The position numbers and the translations under genes were made by a program. A DNA stretch of 64,000 nt from Chelydra serpentina (lineage: Eukaryota > Chordata > Testudines > Chelydridae), in assembly GCA_037349315.1 (NCBI GenBank), contig JBAIAC010000007.1:48757001-48821000 (forward strand), read 5' to 3'. Under the pieces are notes generated by a model, which searched no databases, was not told the origin of the DNA, and worked only from the letters and a program-made list of their open reading frames with translations. This document shows positions 31,628-44,074 of this stretch, one piece after another (within the stretch, counting starts at the first letter, position 1; every line of letters begins with the position of its first letter).

Positions 31628-32229
31628 CTGATGTGCCTTCTCCAGCTTCACGGTCCGGGATACTGCTTTGGGAGGGTTGGGAGGGGATCTCTGTCAGGGT
31701 GAGGAAAAGTTCCTGGCTTTCGGGGAAATCGCCCTGCAGAGCGCTGTCAACTACCTCATCCTCATCATCCCCTCATCATCTTCCCCATCCGCAAAAACCT
31801 CAGAGGAAGTGAGTGATGAGAATACCCCATCCTCGGAGTCCACGGACATGGGTGGGATAGTGGTGGCATCCCCCCTAGGATGGCATGTAGCACAGCGTAG
31901 AAGCGGCATGTCTGGGAATCTGACCCAGAGCGTCCGTTTGACTCTTTGGTCTTCTGGTACGCTTGTCTCAGCTCCTTAATTTTAACGCAGCACTGCGTTG
32001 CATCCCTGCTGTATCCTCTTTCCGTCATGGCCTTGGCAATTTTTTCATAGATTTTTGCATTACGTCTTTTCGATGCTAGCTCTGCTAGCACGGATTCATC
32101 TCCCCAGACTGCTAGCAGGTCTAACACCTCCCGTTCTGGCCATGCTGGAGCCCTCTTTCTATTGTGGCATTGCATGGTCACCTCTGCTGAAGAGCTCTGC
32201 ATCATTACCTGTGGTGCTGAGCTCGCCAT
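31628..32229 (-). pseudogene. Harbinger Myb/SANT-like protein, exon 1, frameshifted
   Basis: The chosen start is the ATG at 32229 (MASSAPQVMMQSS), though the frame is open to 32385. Next comes a trihelix/SANT-like DNA-binding domain: RAPAWPEREVLDLLAVWGDE, IYEKIAKAMTERGYSRD, QCCVKIKELRQAYQKT, with spaced tryptophan and hydrophobic residues. This is the second protein of PIF/Harbinger elements, binding the transposon ends with the transposase. After HAILGG (about 31890) the expected acidic tail (EDGV, FADGEDDE, FPESQELFLTLTEIP) continues only in other frames, so at least two small indels have broken the gene. The exon ends at the GTGAGT donor. Confidence 0.85.
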
Positions 32230-32549
32230 GCTGGCCAAACAGGAAATGAAATTCAAATGTTCCCGGGGCTTTACCTGGGGCTTTACCTGGCCAAAGCATC
32301 CGAGCTGGGACCGCTGTCCAGAGAGGTCGCAGTGGTGCACTGTGGGATAGTTCCCAGAGCTATTAGTGTCGAATTCCGTCCACACTAACCCTAATTCGAC
32401 ACGGCAATATCGATTTTAACGCTAATCCCCTCGGGGAGGAGTACAGAAATCGATTTTATGAGCCCTTTATATTGAAATAAATGGCTTTGTTGTGTGGATG
32501 GGTGCAGGATTAATTCGATTTAACGCTGCTAAATTCGATATAAACTCTT

Positions 32550-32564
32550 AGTGTAGACCAGGCC
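32550..32564 (-). repeat. Harbinger right terminal inverted repeat
   Basis: AGTGTAGACCAGGCC is followed by TAA. It is the inverse of the left terminal repeat at 27841-27855 with a few differences at the outermost bases. Confidence 0.85.
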
Positions 32565-32567
32565 TAA

Positions 32568-33113
32568 GCCCGTATGAGAGGGACAATCGGCAACCAGCAG
32601 CGAGATCAGGCCAGGCCAGGTTTTAGGGGGGTATTTATTTATTTATTTACATTTTAGGGATATTTATAGAATCAAAACTTTACAGAGTTGATCATATTAA
32701 CTAACTTATCTGCTGCAGGGGATATGTTATGGCTTTTATGAAAGATACTGTTCCGGGGCCTTATTCTGCTCTCTTTGAATATAAAGGAAAAACTGCCATT
32801 AAATTCATTAGGAGCAGGTTTAAGACCACTCTGAGGTACCATTACAGGAAGAAAAGTAGCCATCTGTCCAATATAGTATATAGTGCCCAGTCTAAGAGGT
32901 GTTTCACCTACATTAAAAAGCATAATCTGCAACCACTATTCAGTGCAGAACAAAGTTAATAAACATAGTACAGTTCCTCTCTCTGCTACAGTCCTACATA
33001 ATCATATCATAAATGAATTAGAATTAGAGAATGCAATGAAGAGGCAACAATCAAGCCAGAGAAGCTGAGATTTTAAAAGAGAGAGAGAGAGAAAAAAAAA
33101 TATACTGTACATT
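32568..33113. other. Noncoding stretch with an ATTT tract
   Basis: No gene recognised. A short (TTTA)n tract lies at 32632-32650 and a (GA)n plus poly-A tract at 33079-33099. Open frames of 61 to 86 codons overlap on both strands. Confidence 0.5.
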
Positions 33114-33115
33114 TA

Positions 33116-33502
33116 CAGCAGAACCTTAGAGTTATGAACCCCAGAGTTACGAACTGACTGGTCAACCACACATCTATTTTGGAACCAGAAGTACACAATC
33201 AGCCAGCAGCATTTACAAAAAAACATACAATACTGTGATAAACATAAACTACTAAAAAAATAAATAAAGGAGAAGTTTAAAAAAAAAGATTTGGCAAGGT
33301 GAGGAAACTGTTCTGTGCTTTAAATTAAAATGGTTAAGAGCAGCATTTTTCTTCTGCATAGTAAAGGTTCAAAGCTGTATTAAGTCACTGTTCAGTTGTA
33401 AACTTTTGAAAGAACAACCATAATGGTTTGTTCAGAGTTACAAATATTTTAGTTACAAACAACCTCCATTCCTGAGCTGTTTGTAACTCTGAGGTTCTAC
33501 TG
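33116..33502. mobile_element. Mariner/Tigger-like non-autonomous element
   Basis: The left end CAGCAGAACCTTAGAGTTATG and the reverse complement of the right end CAGTAGAACCTCAGAGTTAC form about 24-bp inverted repeats. TA flanks both ends (33114-33115 and 33503-33504), as expected for Tc1/mariner transposons. The left arm contains a second GAGTTACGAAC copy. The 387-bp element has no transposase. Confidence 0.82.
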
Positions 33503-33504
33503 TA

Positions 33505-36060
33505 TTATATACTGCAGTAATACTGTTGTAATGTTTTAATTTCCCTTGGTTTTCTGGTCCTTCAGCTGCTTCAGTGAATCTTGAGATGACTACATAAAAG
33601 AACACCAATTTTGAAATGGACCTAATTTCAAAATGGCTTGTGTGGTTTCAGATATTACACCTGCCTCAAAATCCACTGGAAATGTCTGTGGTTTTACAGC
33701 TGCTCTTTGCTATTTTTTCTCCTCCTTGTTGCTGTGTGAAAGACCGCACCACAGGGGAAACTGAGTCACTATCTGACTACAATACATCAGAAATGGCAAG
33801 CACGACATGCTGTCAATTGCACAAAGTATACATACTGCAAAAAAATAAATGAAACCACATTTTCTTCTCTAATCTCTTGCTGACATAGACACTTTAGGGA
33901 TTACATGTAACAGCAATAAGTCAAATGGAAATGTGACTTTTAAGTTGACTGTGTCCCTTTAAGCGTGCAGGTGAATGAAAAAAATTGTATTTTTATCAAA
34001 CTGATGACTGCAGCAAGGGTTATGAACATTATGCAAAAGATCCAGATTGTGGCCCCAAAGAGGCCCTTCTATGGTGGCTGAGCTGCTGTAGAAAGGCCAC
34101 AAAGCCAGCTCAGCCTTGGCGTAAATGCAGGAATAGGAGACAATGAAGTGCTTTACACTCTAGCTTGTAGACTGCAAAGCATCCCATTGGTGGCTGTGAG
34201 CCAATGGGTTAGAGTAGACCTAGGTCCTTCCAGCAGCAACTTCTATACACCTTGTGCAGGGCTCAACAGAGAAGTTGGCCCATAGGGCATCCAAGTATAG
34301 ATGCTTGGCTCTGATTTTGATCTCATTTGCACCACCTTTACACCAGTGTAATTCCATTTCATTTAGTGGAATCACTCCTTATTTATGCTGGTGTGGAGTG
34401 GAGTAGTAAGGGTGGTAGAATTTAGCCCCATGAAAAGGTGAAATTACAAATGACAAATAATAATAAAACTGCATTTCCGGGCTATCTGTCCCTTGCATCT
34501 CTGATTCTCAAACACTTTACAAACAAACCTTACAACCTTCAAAGCAGGAAGATATGATATATATGTTTTTCAGAAAATATTACTGTTGCTCCCACTCCCA
34601 AATGTTTTTAATATTATGCTGGAGGTTGGGTGGCTCCCAGCAAGCATGTCTTTAATCTGTGGGCAGTCACAGATCTCACTGGAGCTGTTGGGCATGATAA
34701 CTACCTCCCATTCAGGCTAAATGAGGGAACAAGTAAATGCCCTGTTGTTCAGTAATAGTTGAAACAGTGGAAGCCACGGCCCAAAGACTACACTGAATAC
34801 AAACGTGCAGGATAGGGGTTGATTTTGATTGCAGAAATGTGTGTCAGAAGCAGTAAAGAAGTAGCCAAAAAGCAAGTAGAAAATCAGGAGATAGCAAGAG
34901 AAGGATTTATAGTGTGGCCCTAAGAGAAAAACAAGAGAGGGTTTTTTGGATAGAGGCTGGAGGCAAGTTTGGAAATGTGAGCATGGAAACTGTGTCCTGT
35001 TGTTTGATCTTACTGTGTTCAAGGAAGCAGGATTCTGTGTACATTCTTTGTAAATAAACTGGATTGCACCAAAGGAATACCAGACTCTCATCCATTTTTC
35101 CTTCCAATGGAGAAGACCCGCAAGACACTGAATATTGGCTAACTGCTCGGGCCAAAAAGGCAACAGTAATATCAAGCAAAAATATATTGTGAACAATTAA
35201 TATTGCTGATACCTCATGCATCTATCTGTATCAAGTTTCACTGGAATATCATCCAACAAACCTCCACCACCAAGTGAAGATTGCCATAGACTGTATTAAT
35301 ATGCCCACCAGTATCAATGGTATTCTTAAATACTAATGAGTGAAAGTCAAAGTCAAACCTGGTATAACTGGAGCTACTCCACTGAGTTAACTGGAGTTGA
35401 ACCAAATAACATCAGGTATGCATTTGTTCCTTAGGACAAATTCTGCTGCCACATATATCTGTACAAGTTCATTCCATTATTTGCCATTTCTCTTCAGTGC
35501 CAATAAACTCTTGATAATCACAAACTGTTAGAGAAATACAATAACAGAAAATAAAAATCTTGCAACAAGTATTTTACTTGGAGACACCTGTACCAATAAG
35601 ACTCTTGACCTTGGTTCTAGCCCTGTAAAAGAAAGATCACTGACAGTTATTATTATAACCACTATTTCCATTGCTGTAACAACTTGAGGACCCAATTAGG
35701 GATCAGTGCCCCCAGTGTCTCAGTCACTATACACAGGTATAATGTAAAGATAGTCCCTGCCCCAAAATTGCTTCCTATCTCTCTATAAGTGACTTAAAAG
35801 TGATTTATCCCTTGCTTCCAAATATGCCTATTCCTGAACTGTTAGGACCTACAAAATCGAAAGTTTGTGTATTAGACAAATATAAGTGTGGCTCCAATTC
35901 TGCATTCAGATTTGTGTGGGCAGACACTTGTACCATTGACTTCAGTGAGGCTCTATACAGGCCAAATGTTCTTATTACAAGATAAATATCAATCAATAGT
36001 GATGTATATTTCCAGTACGTTGTTATGGCGATCGCTATACTAGGAATATACAATTATTAT
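33505..36060. other. Noncoding stretch with old repeat fragments
   Basis: No gene recognised. 34325-34430 is a palindromic fragment (TTTACACCAGTGTAATTCC versus GGAATCACTCC and ATGCTGGTGTGGAG). Around 35040-35075, TTCTTTGTAAATAAACTGG resembles the polyadenylation part of an LTR, but I cannot find its ends. 35675-35790 (AGGGATCAGTGCCCC, AGTCCCTGCCCC) looks like a widespread old amniote repeat. The 159-codon minus frame at 34717-35196 has no domain. Confidence 0.5.
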
Positions 36061-36062
36061 TT

Positions 36063-36605
36063 ATTATATTTTAAAAGCCACAACCAACTTTAAATCTCTC
36101 TCTTATGCTTCTATATTCTATGCAAAACATAGGGACTTCACCACTGCCTTCCATATTTGCCAGTCTCCTACTGCAGTCTTAGCTTCTTCCCTTGTCATTT
36201 TGATAGCTTTTAATTCTGCTTCTGTTCTTTGTTTCCATGTTATCCTTGATCTACCTCATTGCCTCTTGCCCTGGGGATTCCAGTCCAATGCCTGTCTTGT
36301 TATATTATTTGGGTCTTTCTCCATGTATGTCCTAGCCATCTACCTCTTGGCTAGCTTGATTTATTGAAGCATAACATTGAATAATGGACACTTTCTGGAA
36401 TTTTGATGTAAATCATACTGTTATAATCCTTTCTGACACTGGTGCCCATTCTATCAGGCTTTTGGCTGCCCTCCTTTATAGTATCAGACCCACGCCTTCT
36501 CTGTGTACATCACTGGCATTCAGTAGTCCAGAATATAGTAGGATGTGTCCAGTTGACAATGTTATTTGTCCTGATGTTACCCGTCTCATTTCACATTGGC
36601 CTAGT
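36063..36605 (-). mobile_element. RTE/CFDP2-like LINE fragment, antisense, internally deleted
   Basis: On the minus strand, 36600 to about 36355 reads as part of an RTE-type endonuclease, with EGVGLIL then a WAPVSERII-like segment and IQCYA. From about 36350 to 36063 it reads as the C-terminus, with RQALDWNPQGKR, TWKQRTEAELKAI and GDWQIWKAVV. The whole RT domain between them is missing. It is the same general family as the antisense copy at 8815-12205. Stops and frame changes are present. Confidence 0.65.
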
Positions 36606-36621
36606 ATATCTAGGTTATTTC

Positions 36622-36995
36622 AAGTATCAGAGGGGTAGCCGTGTCAGTCTGGATCTGCAAGAGCGACAAAGAGTCCAGTAGCACCTTATAGACTAACAGA
36701 TATATTAGAGCATAAGCTTTTGTGGGCAAAGACCCACTTTGTCAGACGCATGTGGTAGAAATTTCCAGAGGCAGGTATAAATATGCAGGCCAGAATCAGG
36801 TTTGAGATAACAAGGTTAATGCAATCAGGGAGGATGAGGTCCACTGCTAGCAGCTGATCTGGAGGCGTGAACACCAAGGAGGAGAAACTGCTTTTGTAGT
36901 TGGCTAGCCATTCACAGTCTTTGTTTAATCCTGAGCTGATGGTGTCAAATTTGCAAATAAACTGTAGCTCAGCAATTTCTCTTTGAAGTTTATTT
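36622..36995 (-). mobile_element. Probable Penelope-like element 3' region, antisense
   Basis: AAGTATCAGAGGGGTAGCCG, AGTAGCACCTTATAGACTAA and AGCATAAGCTTTTGTGGGC are hallmarks of a very abundant reptile repeat, which I associate with Penelope-like retroelements. On the minus strand the ORF remnant continues upstream. The boundaries and the family name rest on recollection of that repeat, not on a visible RT or endonuclease. Confidence 0.5.
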
Positions 36996-38315
36996 CAGTC
37001 CATTTCTTTTGTTAGTTGGACTGTTTTACCAGGCATATTCCATTAACCAATTTTGGTAATGGATTTAGGATACAGCAAATTCATCAGTGGAGTAGCTTCC
37101 TTGTAGGGTTGGCCACTTAGCTCTATTTGAATTGAGTTGAGTTGGATTAGGGTTGTTGAACCGAGCAGCACGGCAGGTTGAAGTATGATCACTTTTTAAA
37201 AAACAAGTTAACATGTTTTTCAAATACTAGAGCCTGGCCCAGAATCCCTTTCCTCCCCCTGAAAATCCCCTTGCCAGTTTTTGTGGTTTTACTGTAACAT
37301 TTTTCTGTTTCTCTCTACAATGTTTTTCACTCTCTTCCGGCTACATAAAGACCCACAAACAACAGGGGAAACTAGCTGAATGACTGTGCAGGGGAAATAC
37401 TGAAACTGGCTGCACACAAAATGCTGTCAAATACCAAACAAATTGAAAATAGAGAAAAATATATTGTTTCCTCATCCCTTTCAATTATGATAATCTTAGG
37501 TATTTAACATTATTAGATACAAATTAGCTGATGTTTTTTCTTTGGTTGCACAGTGCACTTTAATACTGCAGTGCTCTGTATTATATGTGGAAATAAAAGA
37601 TTTCTGCAAATGAACTGAATCTATACAGCTCAATAAATTTGCTGTAAAACATATTAAGATTGAGATCTCTTTATATATCCAGTCTTTTTGGTCGTGTTTT
37701 ATACATTTACGTTTTTTTCTACCAGGGGAGGGTAATTATTAGATAGTGTAACACAATACCAGTTCTGCTGTATATCTATGAGTCACTAAAGTATCCCCAT
37801 AGTTGATGGTGTCTGAATTTGACAGCTTGATCCACCTCCTTGCATCTGCTGTAGCTTCTATATCAGAAGCAGGGAGGTAAGGCTCGCTTAACAGGAAACA
37901 CAATAGGAAGAGAGTAACCGGGCGGAAAACATATGCATGTATGAAGACAAATAAGCACAACGCAGGAAAAGCACAACACTTTTGGTGGCCCCTCCAAAAT
38001 ATATTTTTGGTATGAATCACCCCATCCATCTATCATTTAAAATGGACTCATGATATGATGCACATTTTGGGATTCATGAACTAAAAAAAAAAAGCAATGC
38101 AACCAACCTAAATTTCATGCACAAGTAATTTATAGTAAGATGAGGCACACTGCTCCTATGGACTGCCAGTAACTGAAAATTGGTACTATCCATTACAGAG
38201 GTTCCTTAGTGGATAAACAACTGGTATGGGTCTGAGGCTGAAAAGGAAGAGGAGAATGACACAAAATAGTTAGCATTCACGTTGCCACCTGCAAATTTGC
38301 GCTCGGAACAGAATG
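36996..38315. other. Noncoding stretch
   Basis: I see no gene or clear transposon ends. The open frame at 37739-38029 (minus, 96 codons) has no recognisable domain. Confidence 0.5.
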
Positions 38316-38323
38316 GCTGCCAT

Positions 38324-38447
38324 TAGGGTGACCAGATGTCCCGATTTTATAGGGACAGTCCTGATATTTGGGGTTTTGTCTTATATAGGTGCCTATTACT
38401 CCCCACCTCCTGTTCCAATTTTTCACCCTTGCTATTTGGTCACCCTA
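38324..38447. mobile_element. 124-bp hAT MITE with perfect ends and 8-bp duplication
   Basis: The element opens TAGGGTGACCAGATGTCCCG and closes TTTGGTCACCCTA; the outer 10 bp are perfect inverted repeats. GCTGCCAT flanks both sides (38316-38323 and 38448-38455), an exact 8-bp target duplication. No coding sequence. Confidence 0.92.
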
Positions 38448-38455
38448 GCTGCCAT

Positions 38456-40780
38456 ATTCCACCTCAGAGGTGGCTGCATTTCAATGATAGGGAAACATTT
38501 AATTTTATTAAGCACTTTGAGCTCCTCTGGATAAGGAGCATTCTATAAACATTGACTTCCATTAAAAAAGGATTTTTAAAAATATATTTAAAAGCAAATG
38601 GGGTTGGTTTGGGGGTTGATGGGGTTTTTTTTGGTGGATTGTTTTCTTGATAGCTGGATATGTCAACAGGTCACCAATTTGCTCAAGCACGCTACCTCAT
38701 ACTAATTACAAAATTAAAAAAGGCCCATTTGCAGAAAGCAAGATTTGCAAATAGAGTTTTTTGGCTAGCAAGTAAGTATTTGTGAGAGTAAAACTATCTT
38801 TTTGGTCTAACCTCTGTGAAGAAGAAAGCTGTTGTTAACACACAGTGGAGTTTAGGGAGGTTTTGTAAGTATGCCCAGATGTGAGACCTAATGTGGGATA
38901 GCATCCTAACATGAACTCATGGAGGAAATTACATAGGAACAGCTCTTTAACCTGTGTTTCATGATTCAATATTTCTTATGAGAGCAATTTACTATAAAAG
39001 AATTGAGAACACCAAGTCCATGCAGGATCGAGGTAAATTTGGGTCTAAAATATGGGCTGTTCCTCAAAATGAGGTATGGGTTTGGGTGTGGCAGACGTTT
39101 GGGTGGCTGTGTTTGAAATTAGCTCTGTGGCTGAACTGTATGGGAAGAGAGTATGCAGGAGCTTTTCTTCATGCTATATGTAAAGTACAAAATGCCTGAA
39201 ACTAGTGACTCAGTGTCTGCTTTGTATTTTAGGAATGGTTTTGTTGTGTTTAGTCTTCTTTACTTGAAAAAAGCCTTGGGTATAAGGCTTTCATGACAGG
39301 GCTCCAGTCCCCCACTGCATAGGCTGCAGTATGCAACATGTTCTAATGGAAGGCAAAAGCAACTGCAAGGTGGCACCTCACCTCCCATTCCCCTAGCCAC
39401 CTTGAGCCGTCTGGGCCTGTATCAGCAGGATGGCTCAGGCACTTTCCATGCAATTGTCTCCATCAAACTCCATGCCCCTCAAAACAGCAAGGGCAGGATT
39501 TTTCCTCTTAGGTCCAATCCTCCAAGATATTAAACACCTTCTGTGAGTTGCCGAATAGCACCTCACCTCACAGTGTCAAGCCCTTTCTTTCTTAGGCTAA
39601 ATTTTGACTGTGTTGAGCAGAGACATCTTTCACATAACACAAGCACCTTCCATCTCCCCCAGATAGAGAGGAGATCCTGTGCTATTTCTGACTGAGAAAT
39701 ATTCAGCATAAATCTTTAGAGGTAATAAACATTCTTGCAGAATCTCCCAATTAAAAATCTGCAAGAATACGGGCATTACATTGGCAACACTTTAGGCCAA
39801 ATTCTGCACTATCATCGACTTTATACCAAAGCAATAAAGTCCATGGGCTACACGAAGGGAAACTGGGCAAAACGTGGGCCTTAATATCTCATGTTTAGAA
39901 ACAAGCCCAAGCAGGATTGTTTCAGACAGTGATGGCAAACCAGCCGCTGCAAGAGGTCTTCATGTCAGGAGGACATGCTCCCTGTTGCAGTGCTATGTAT
40001 GTATTGAATATTGCCACCACAATGCTCTTCCTTCCACCCTTTTTTACATGCTGGGCAGCATAGCAACACAGGGGCGTTGAGGCAATTTTTTTCTCTTCGG
40101 GTACCCTTTTATCACCACGGGGCCTGGCCAATTCCTAAAGGCTTTTTAGGAGCTGGTAGGGATGGTTGTGTCAGAAAGAAGGATGGATGCTGGACACTGG
40201 GAGGTGGGGCCAGATCAATACTCTTCCCCAGACTCATCCTGCTACTGGTTTCCAGCTGCTCCCTTGGCTTGGAGACAACCAGAGAGGAAGCACTGGGCTG
40301 AAAGACCAAGGGCAGAGAAGGGGTATGCAGGCTAGTAAATGTATCAGCCATCTAAGAGAAGGTGAGGCCCACCAGCCTTCAACAGGGATACCAGGAGAAG
40401 GTGAGGGAGGTGGGAATTATCTTATTCCTGAGTTGAGAGGGGTAGAAATCTTGCTTAAAGGGAAAAGGAAAGCAAGAAAGGGACACTATCCTTCAGTCTG
40501 AACCTTCGTACTATGTACAAGTGTCTAAAATGATCACAGATAGTTTTAATTAAAGAATGCAGATGTTCTGTTCAGCTTCTTGTCATAATAAACTACATGT
40601 ATTTTTTAAAGCATCTTTCAATTGCATTTGGCATTTCTGAGCCTAGTATAGTAGGTAGCCACTTTGCTGAAATGTGATGTCACAGTCCAATGTATGAGAC
40701 ACTAAGTCAGTGTGGATAAAACAAAAACCAGCCTGAACTTTGAATCCCATTCAAGGTCAAAAAAGTGCTGTTAACTATAA
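38456..40780. other. Noncoding stretch
   Basis: Nothing coding recognised. 39795-39860 carries a CCAAATTCTGCACTATCATC hairpin-type fragment. Overlapping open frames around 39.9-40.5 kb on both strands lack domains. Confidence 0.5.
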
Positions 40781-40842
40781 CCTGTGTTATGCAGGTTAGA
40801 CTAGATTATCACAATGGTCCCTTCTGGCCTTAGAATCTATGG
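40781..40842 (+). mobile_element. CR1 LINE 3' end, short fragment
   Basis: GCAGGTTAGACTAGATTATC then AATGGTCCCTTCTGGCC and AATCTATGGA correspond to the CR1 3' end also seen at 7105-7205. Only the last ~60 bp are present. Confidence 0.7.
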
Positions 40843-43800
40843 ACTTCTAAAAATGTATTATTCCTTTTGATGGATGCAAATACAATGGGTGCACTTTTAG
40901 AAAATAAGTGGATGCAGATTTTTCAGGTACCTCACAATTTTACAGCACCAGTTAGTGCTAACGAACAAAAATTAAGGCTTGAATCAAATTAGGTCACATG
41001 AGGTCAGAATACCATAAAACAATTATCGGTTGTAGTGTAGGAGCCTTAAATATTTTAAAATAATTAACACCAGAGGGATATATCCAAAATTTCCCTAAAC
41101 TCAATGATGTTCACATCTGAGGGTCTGGTTTGGGCCAGTCCTGAAATTTTGATCCTGGAAGTCTACAAAATTTGGAACTTGGGTTTTTAATCAGACTCCT
41201 CCCTTCAATAAACCTTGAAGATTTTCCTTCTGATGTTTAAACAAATAAAGCAGGTTGGAAACTGGTTTCCCAATCCCCTGTTTACAGGCTATTGCACCAG
41301 GCTCTCAGCCAGTATTGTGAGTGATTGCTGTTCTCAATATAACCACCCCATCAAGGAGTTCAGACATGAATAATAGCTATTTCCCCCCACCCCCAAGTTA
41401 TAGGAAGCAGACTTTTCCCAGCAGGACACACTACCTTTTGCTGATATCATAACCCCACTTGACACAGCAGAGATCTAAAGATAATATTGAGGAGGGTGAG
41501 GTATAGAATAAATAGTTGATTTGCTTCTCCTTCTTGACATCATTATGTTGGCCCAAAATGTCCTAGCCACTGACATTTTGGCTTATATTCAGCCCCTGAA
41601 CAAAGCATGTGGCACCAGCAATTCTGTCATAGATTGTGCTTTGGGCATACATTGAAAATTTTATATAGCTGTCTTTCAAAAAAAAAAAAAAAGATGTGAT
41701 TGCCAACAGTTAGCTGCCTCAAGAGACATAATGGGGCTTCTAACCTGGCCATTGAGAAACAGTACATAATATCTCTCATCTGGTAGTATACCCCAGAGGA
41801 TCAAATTATTCAGGAAGAAGAAAGAGAGGAGAAACAAGCAGCCAAGGATTCTGAATACTACTACAGCTGCAGGAAATGAGTAGCAGATATACAAGAAGGA
41901 GGGACCAGCTAGAGAGTTTTGATAGTAATAAATCTAAACACACACACACATGCAGAAGATCAAAATCTATCTGATATATATCCTAAGCAACATCAGGGTC
42001 ACTTCATCAGGGTTTCATGGAATACAGTATAAATCAGCTCAGAATTTGGCCATTATAGAACCAATATACAGGGGCTGTGAACTAAAAAGAGGCTACTGAA
42101 AAACATCTTGTTTTATTTGGAAAATATGGGACTAACAGTGCTAGTTGAGAGCCAATTTTATTGCAGGAAGGTGCTGTGCAGCTCCCCAATTCCCATCAGT
42201 CTAGTGATACACCTCAATCTACATCTACGTCCTCCACTGCTCTAGTTGTGGGTCTTTCACGAATAGCCAAGGAAATGTCAATTTTGCTGAGCCAGGTAGT
42301 GTTTTTTGTTATGTAAGCAGATGTTCACTAGTGACTAGGACGAGATCCAAAACTTGCTTTCATTTGGAATAGGTAGGCAGGGTGTCCCTCATCTTATGCA
42401 CTTTTCAAATACTGGTGGCTGTTTTGGGTATAAAACCACTATCTAAAAAAAAAAAAAAAGATTAATAGTTTTGTTGGAAAGTTTGTGATTGATTCTGCTC
42501 CTATGGAACTAGATAGAAGTTTTGCCACTTATTTCATTAGAGGGAGCACTGGGTTCTTAATTTGTATTTTCACCATCTCCTCCCTCCACTTCCTGATTTG
42601 AATCAAATGCTGGGAATCACCTGTGGATGTCATAGAGGGCAAGGGTAAATCCAGCATCCCATGTTCCTTCTCTGAAAGTCCAAAATATCCCAGCTGGGAG
42701 GTAGTGGGACTTCTGTTGCTATTGTGAATCAGGCAGAATAGGCAAATCAGCCAGTCAATGTAAATAATGAAGGGGAAGTTGCTTTTGTGGAGCAGCAGTG
42801 AGAGCAAGAAAGAGGCTTCCTCTAAGTGTGGCAAAAGCAGCAACATCATGCAAGTCTCACCTGCTCCAGTCCTCCATACATGTGAAGCAAAGAACAAAGT
42901 GGATTAGTCATTTAGCTGTGTTCTAAGACCTGGGGCTTTCCTCCTTTCTCAATGCTGTCTGAGACAGGCCAGGCCCATCAAGAGAAATGTGGGGCCCTCG
43001 TACATCATGTTCACTGGGGCCCCACCTCTTTCCATTTCACTTTGTTTACACAGACTTCAGATATATGGGGGGGGGGGCTGAGCTCGAGGCCCCAGTACAG
43101 TTGTCCCCCTTTTCCCTAATCTCTTCTACCCTGCTTATAGAAGCAAATGTTCAGGTTGACAGCGCCCTCCTGGCTGGCTTTGCTGCTCTTGCTCACTAAA
43201 GTGAACACCCTCATCCCTAGCTGGAGGATTTTGTCTCCCGTGATTACCAATCAACAGCAGGTGTCTGGTTCCTCCCTCCTCAGACAAGAATGTGATGGGG
43301 GGGGGGGCGGCATTGCTATTACTCAGTGCAATATCTACCATCATCTGCCCTAGCTTCTGTTATAAACAGATCCCACTCCTGTCTCAAATCAAAAAGCAGG
43401 AAAATACATATTAGGCCCTGATTTGCATATGGAGCCTCTATTTTTTTTTTGGAAGCTCAAGTAATTAATGATGCAAATAGCAGTGCTTAAATGCCTCAGT
43501 GCTTGATTGTGCTGGCATTTGAAAAATTCTTGTAACTCCTGATTATTTTTATTATTTATTATCCTGTTATTTTTTTTCTTTTTGGTTTTTATGAGACCTG
43601 AAGGCAGAAGTACTGAAACACTTCAGGGAAGGAGGAGGCCTATTAAGGGAGGAATAAGGACCATGAAAGCCTGCTCTTATGAGCTTTCCAATTTGATTTT
43701 TACATCAAGGAGGAGAATCCTCTGCCACACTCCTGCACTCCTAGGTCTAGGGAAAAGAGCACCCATTGCTGCAACCTCCCAAGCCAAACGAGGAAGAAAG

Positions 43801-44074
43801 GAAATCCAATCCGAGCCAGAGAAAGAAGACAACAAAAACAATGACAATATGACTTAGTCAGGTTTCACTTGGTTTTTTAATCAGTTCTCTGCTCAAGCCA
43901 AGTCCCACTGAAACCAATATGTGTTGACATAATGACCCAAAAAGGGATGATTAAAAACTGAATAAGGAGCTTGGGATTTGCCCACATTATAATAATGATT
44001 GGCATTTGTCAATCCACATGATAAAGCTGAGAAAATGTTGTTAGCCCCTGTGACAGGGTGTATAAATCCTGCAC
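40843..44074. other. Noncoding stretch
   Basis: No supported gene. There are A-runs of about 15 at 41679-41693 and 42446-42460, a short (CA)n at 41938-41950, and G-runs at 43069-43077 and 43298-43307. The 122-codon minus frame at 42529-42897 has no domain I recognise. Confidence 0.5.

Larger units (their letters stand above)
27841..32564 (+). mobile_element. PIF/Harbinger DNA transposon, near full length
   Basis: The element starts GGGTATGTCTACACT and ends with the reverse complement of GGCCTGGTCTACACT. The triplet TAA flanks both ends (27838-27840 and 32565-32567), the classic PIF/Harbinger target duplication. It carries two convergent genes: a DDE transposase on + (28219 onward) and a Myb/SANT-like protein on - (32229 downward). 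They meet at overlapping polyadenylation signals near 29721-29760. Both genes are broken, so the copy is inactive. At 4.7 kb it is longer than a minimal element, partly through an intronic minisatellite and a CR1 insertion. Confidence 0.92.

Noticed and set aside
34717..35196. 159-codon minus-strand open frame, with a second overlapping minus frame at 34907-35221
   Set aside because: Neither has a recognisable domain, the hydrophobic composition follows the AT-rich opposite strand, and no splice or promoter context supports a gene.
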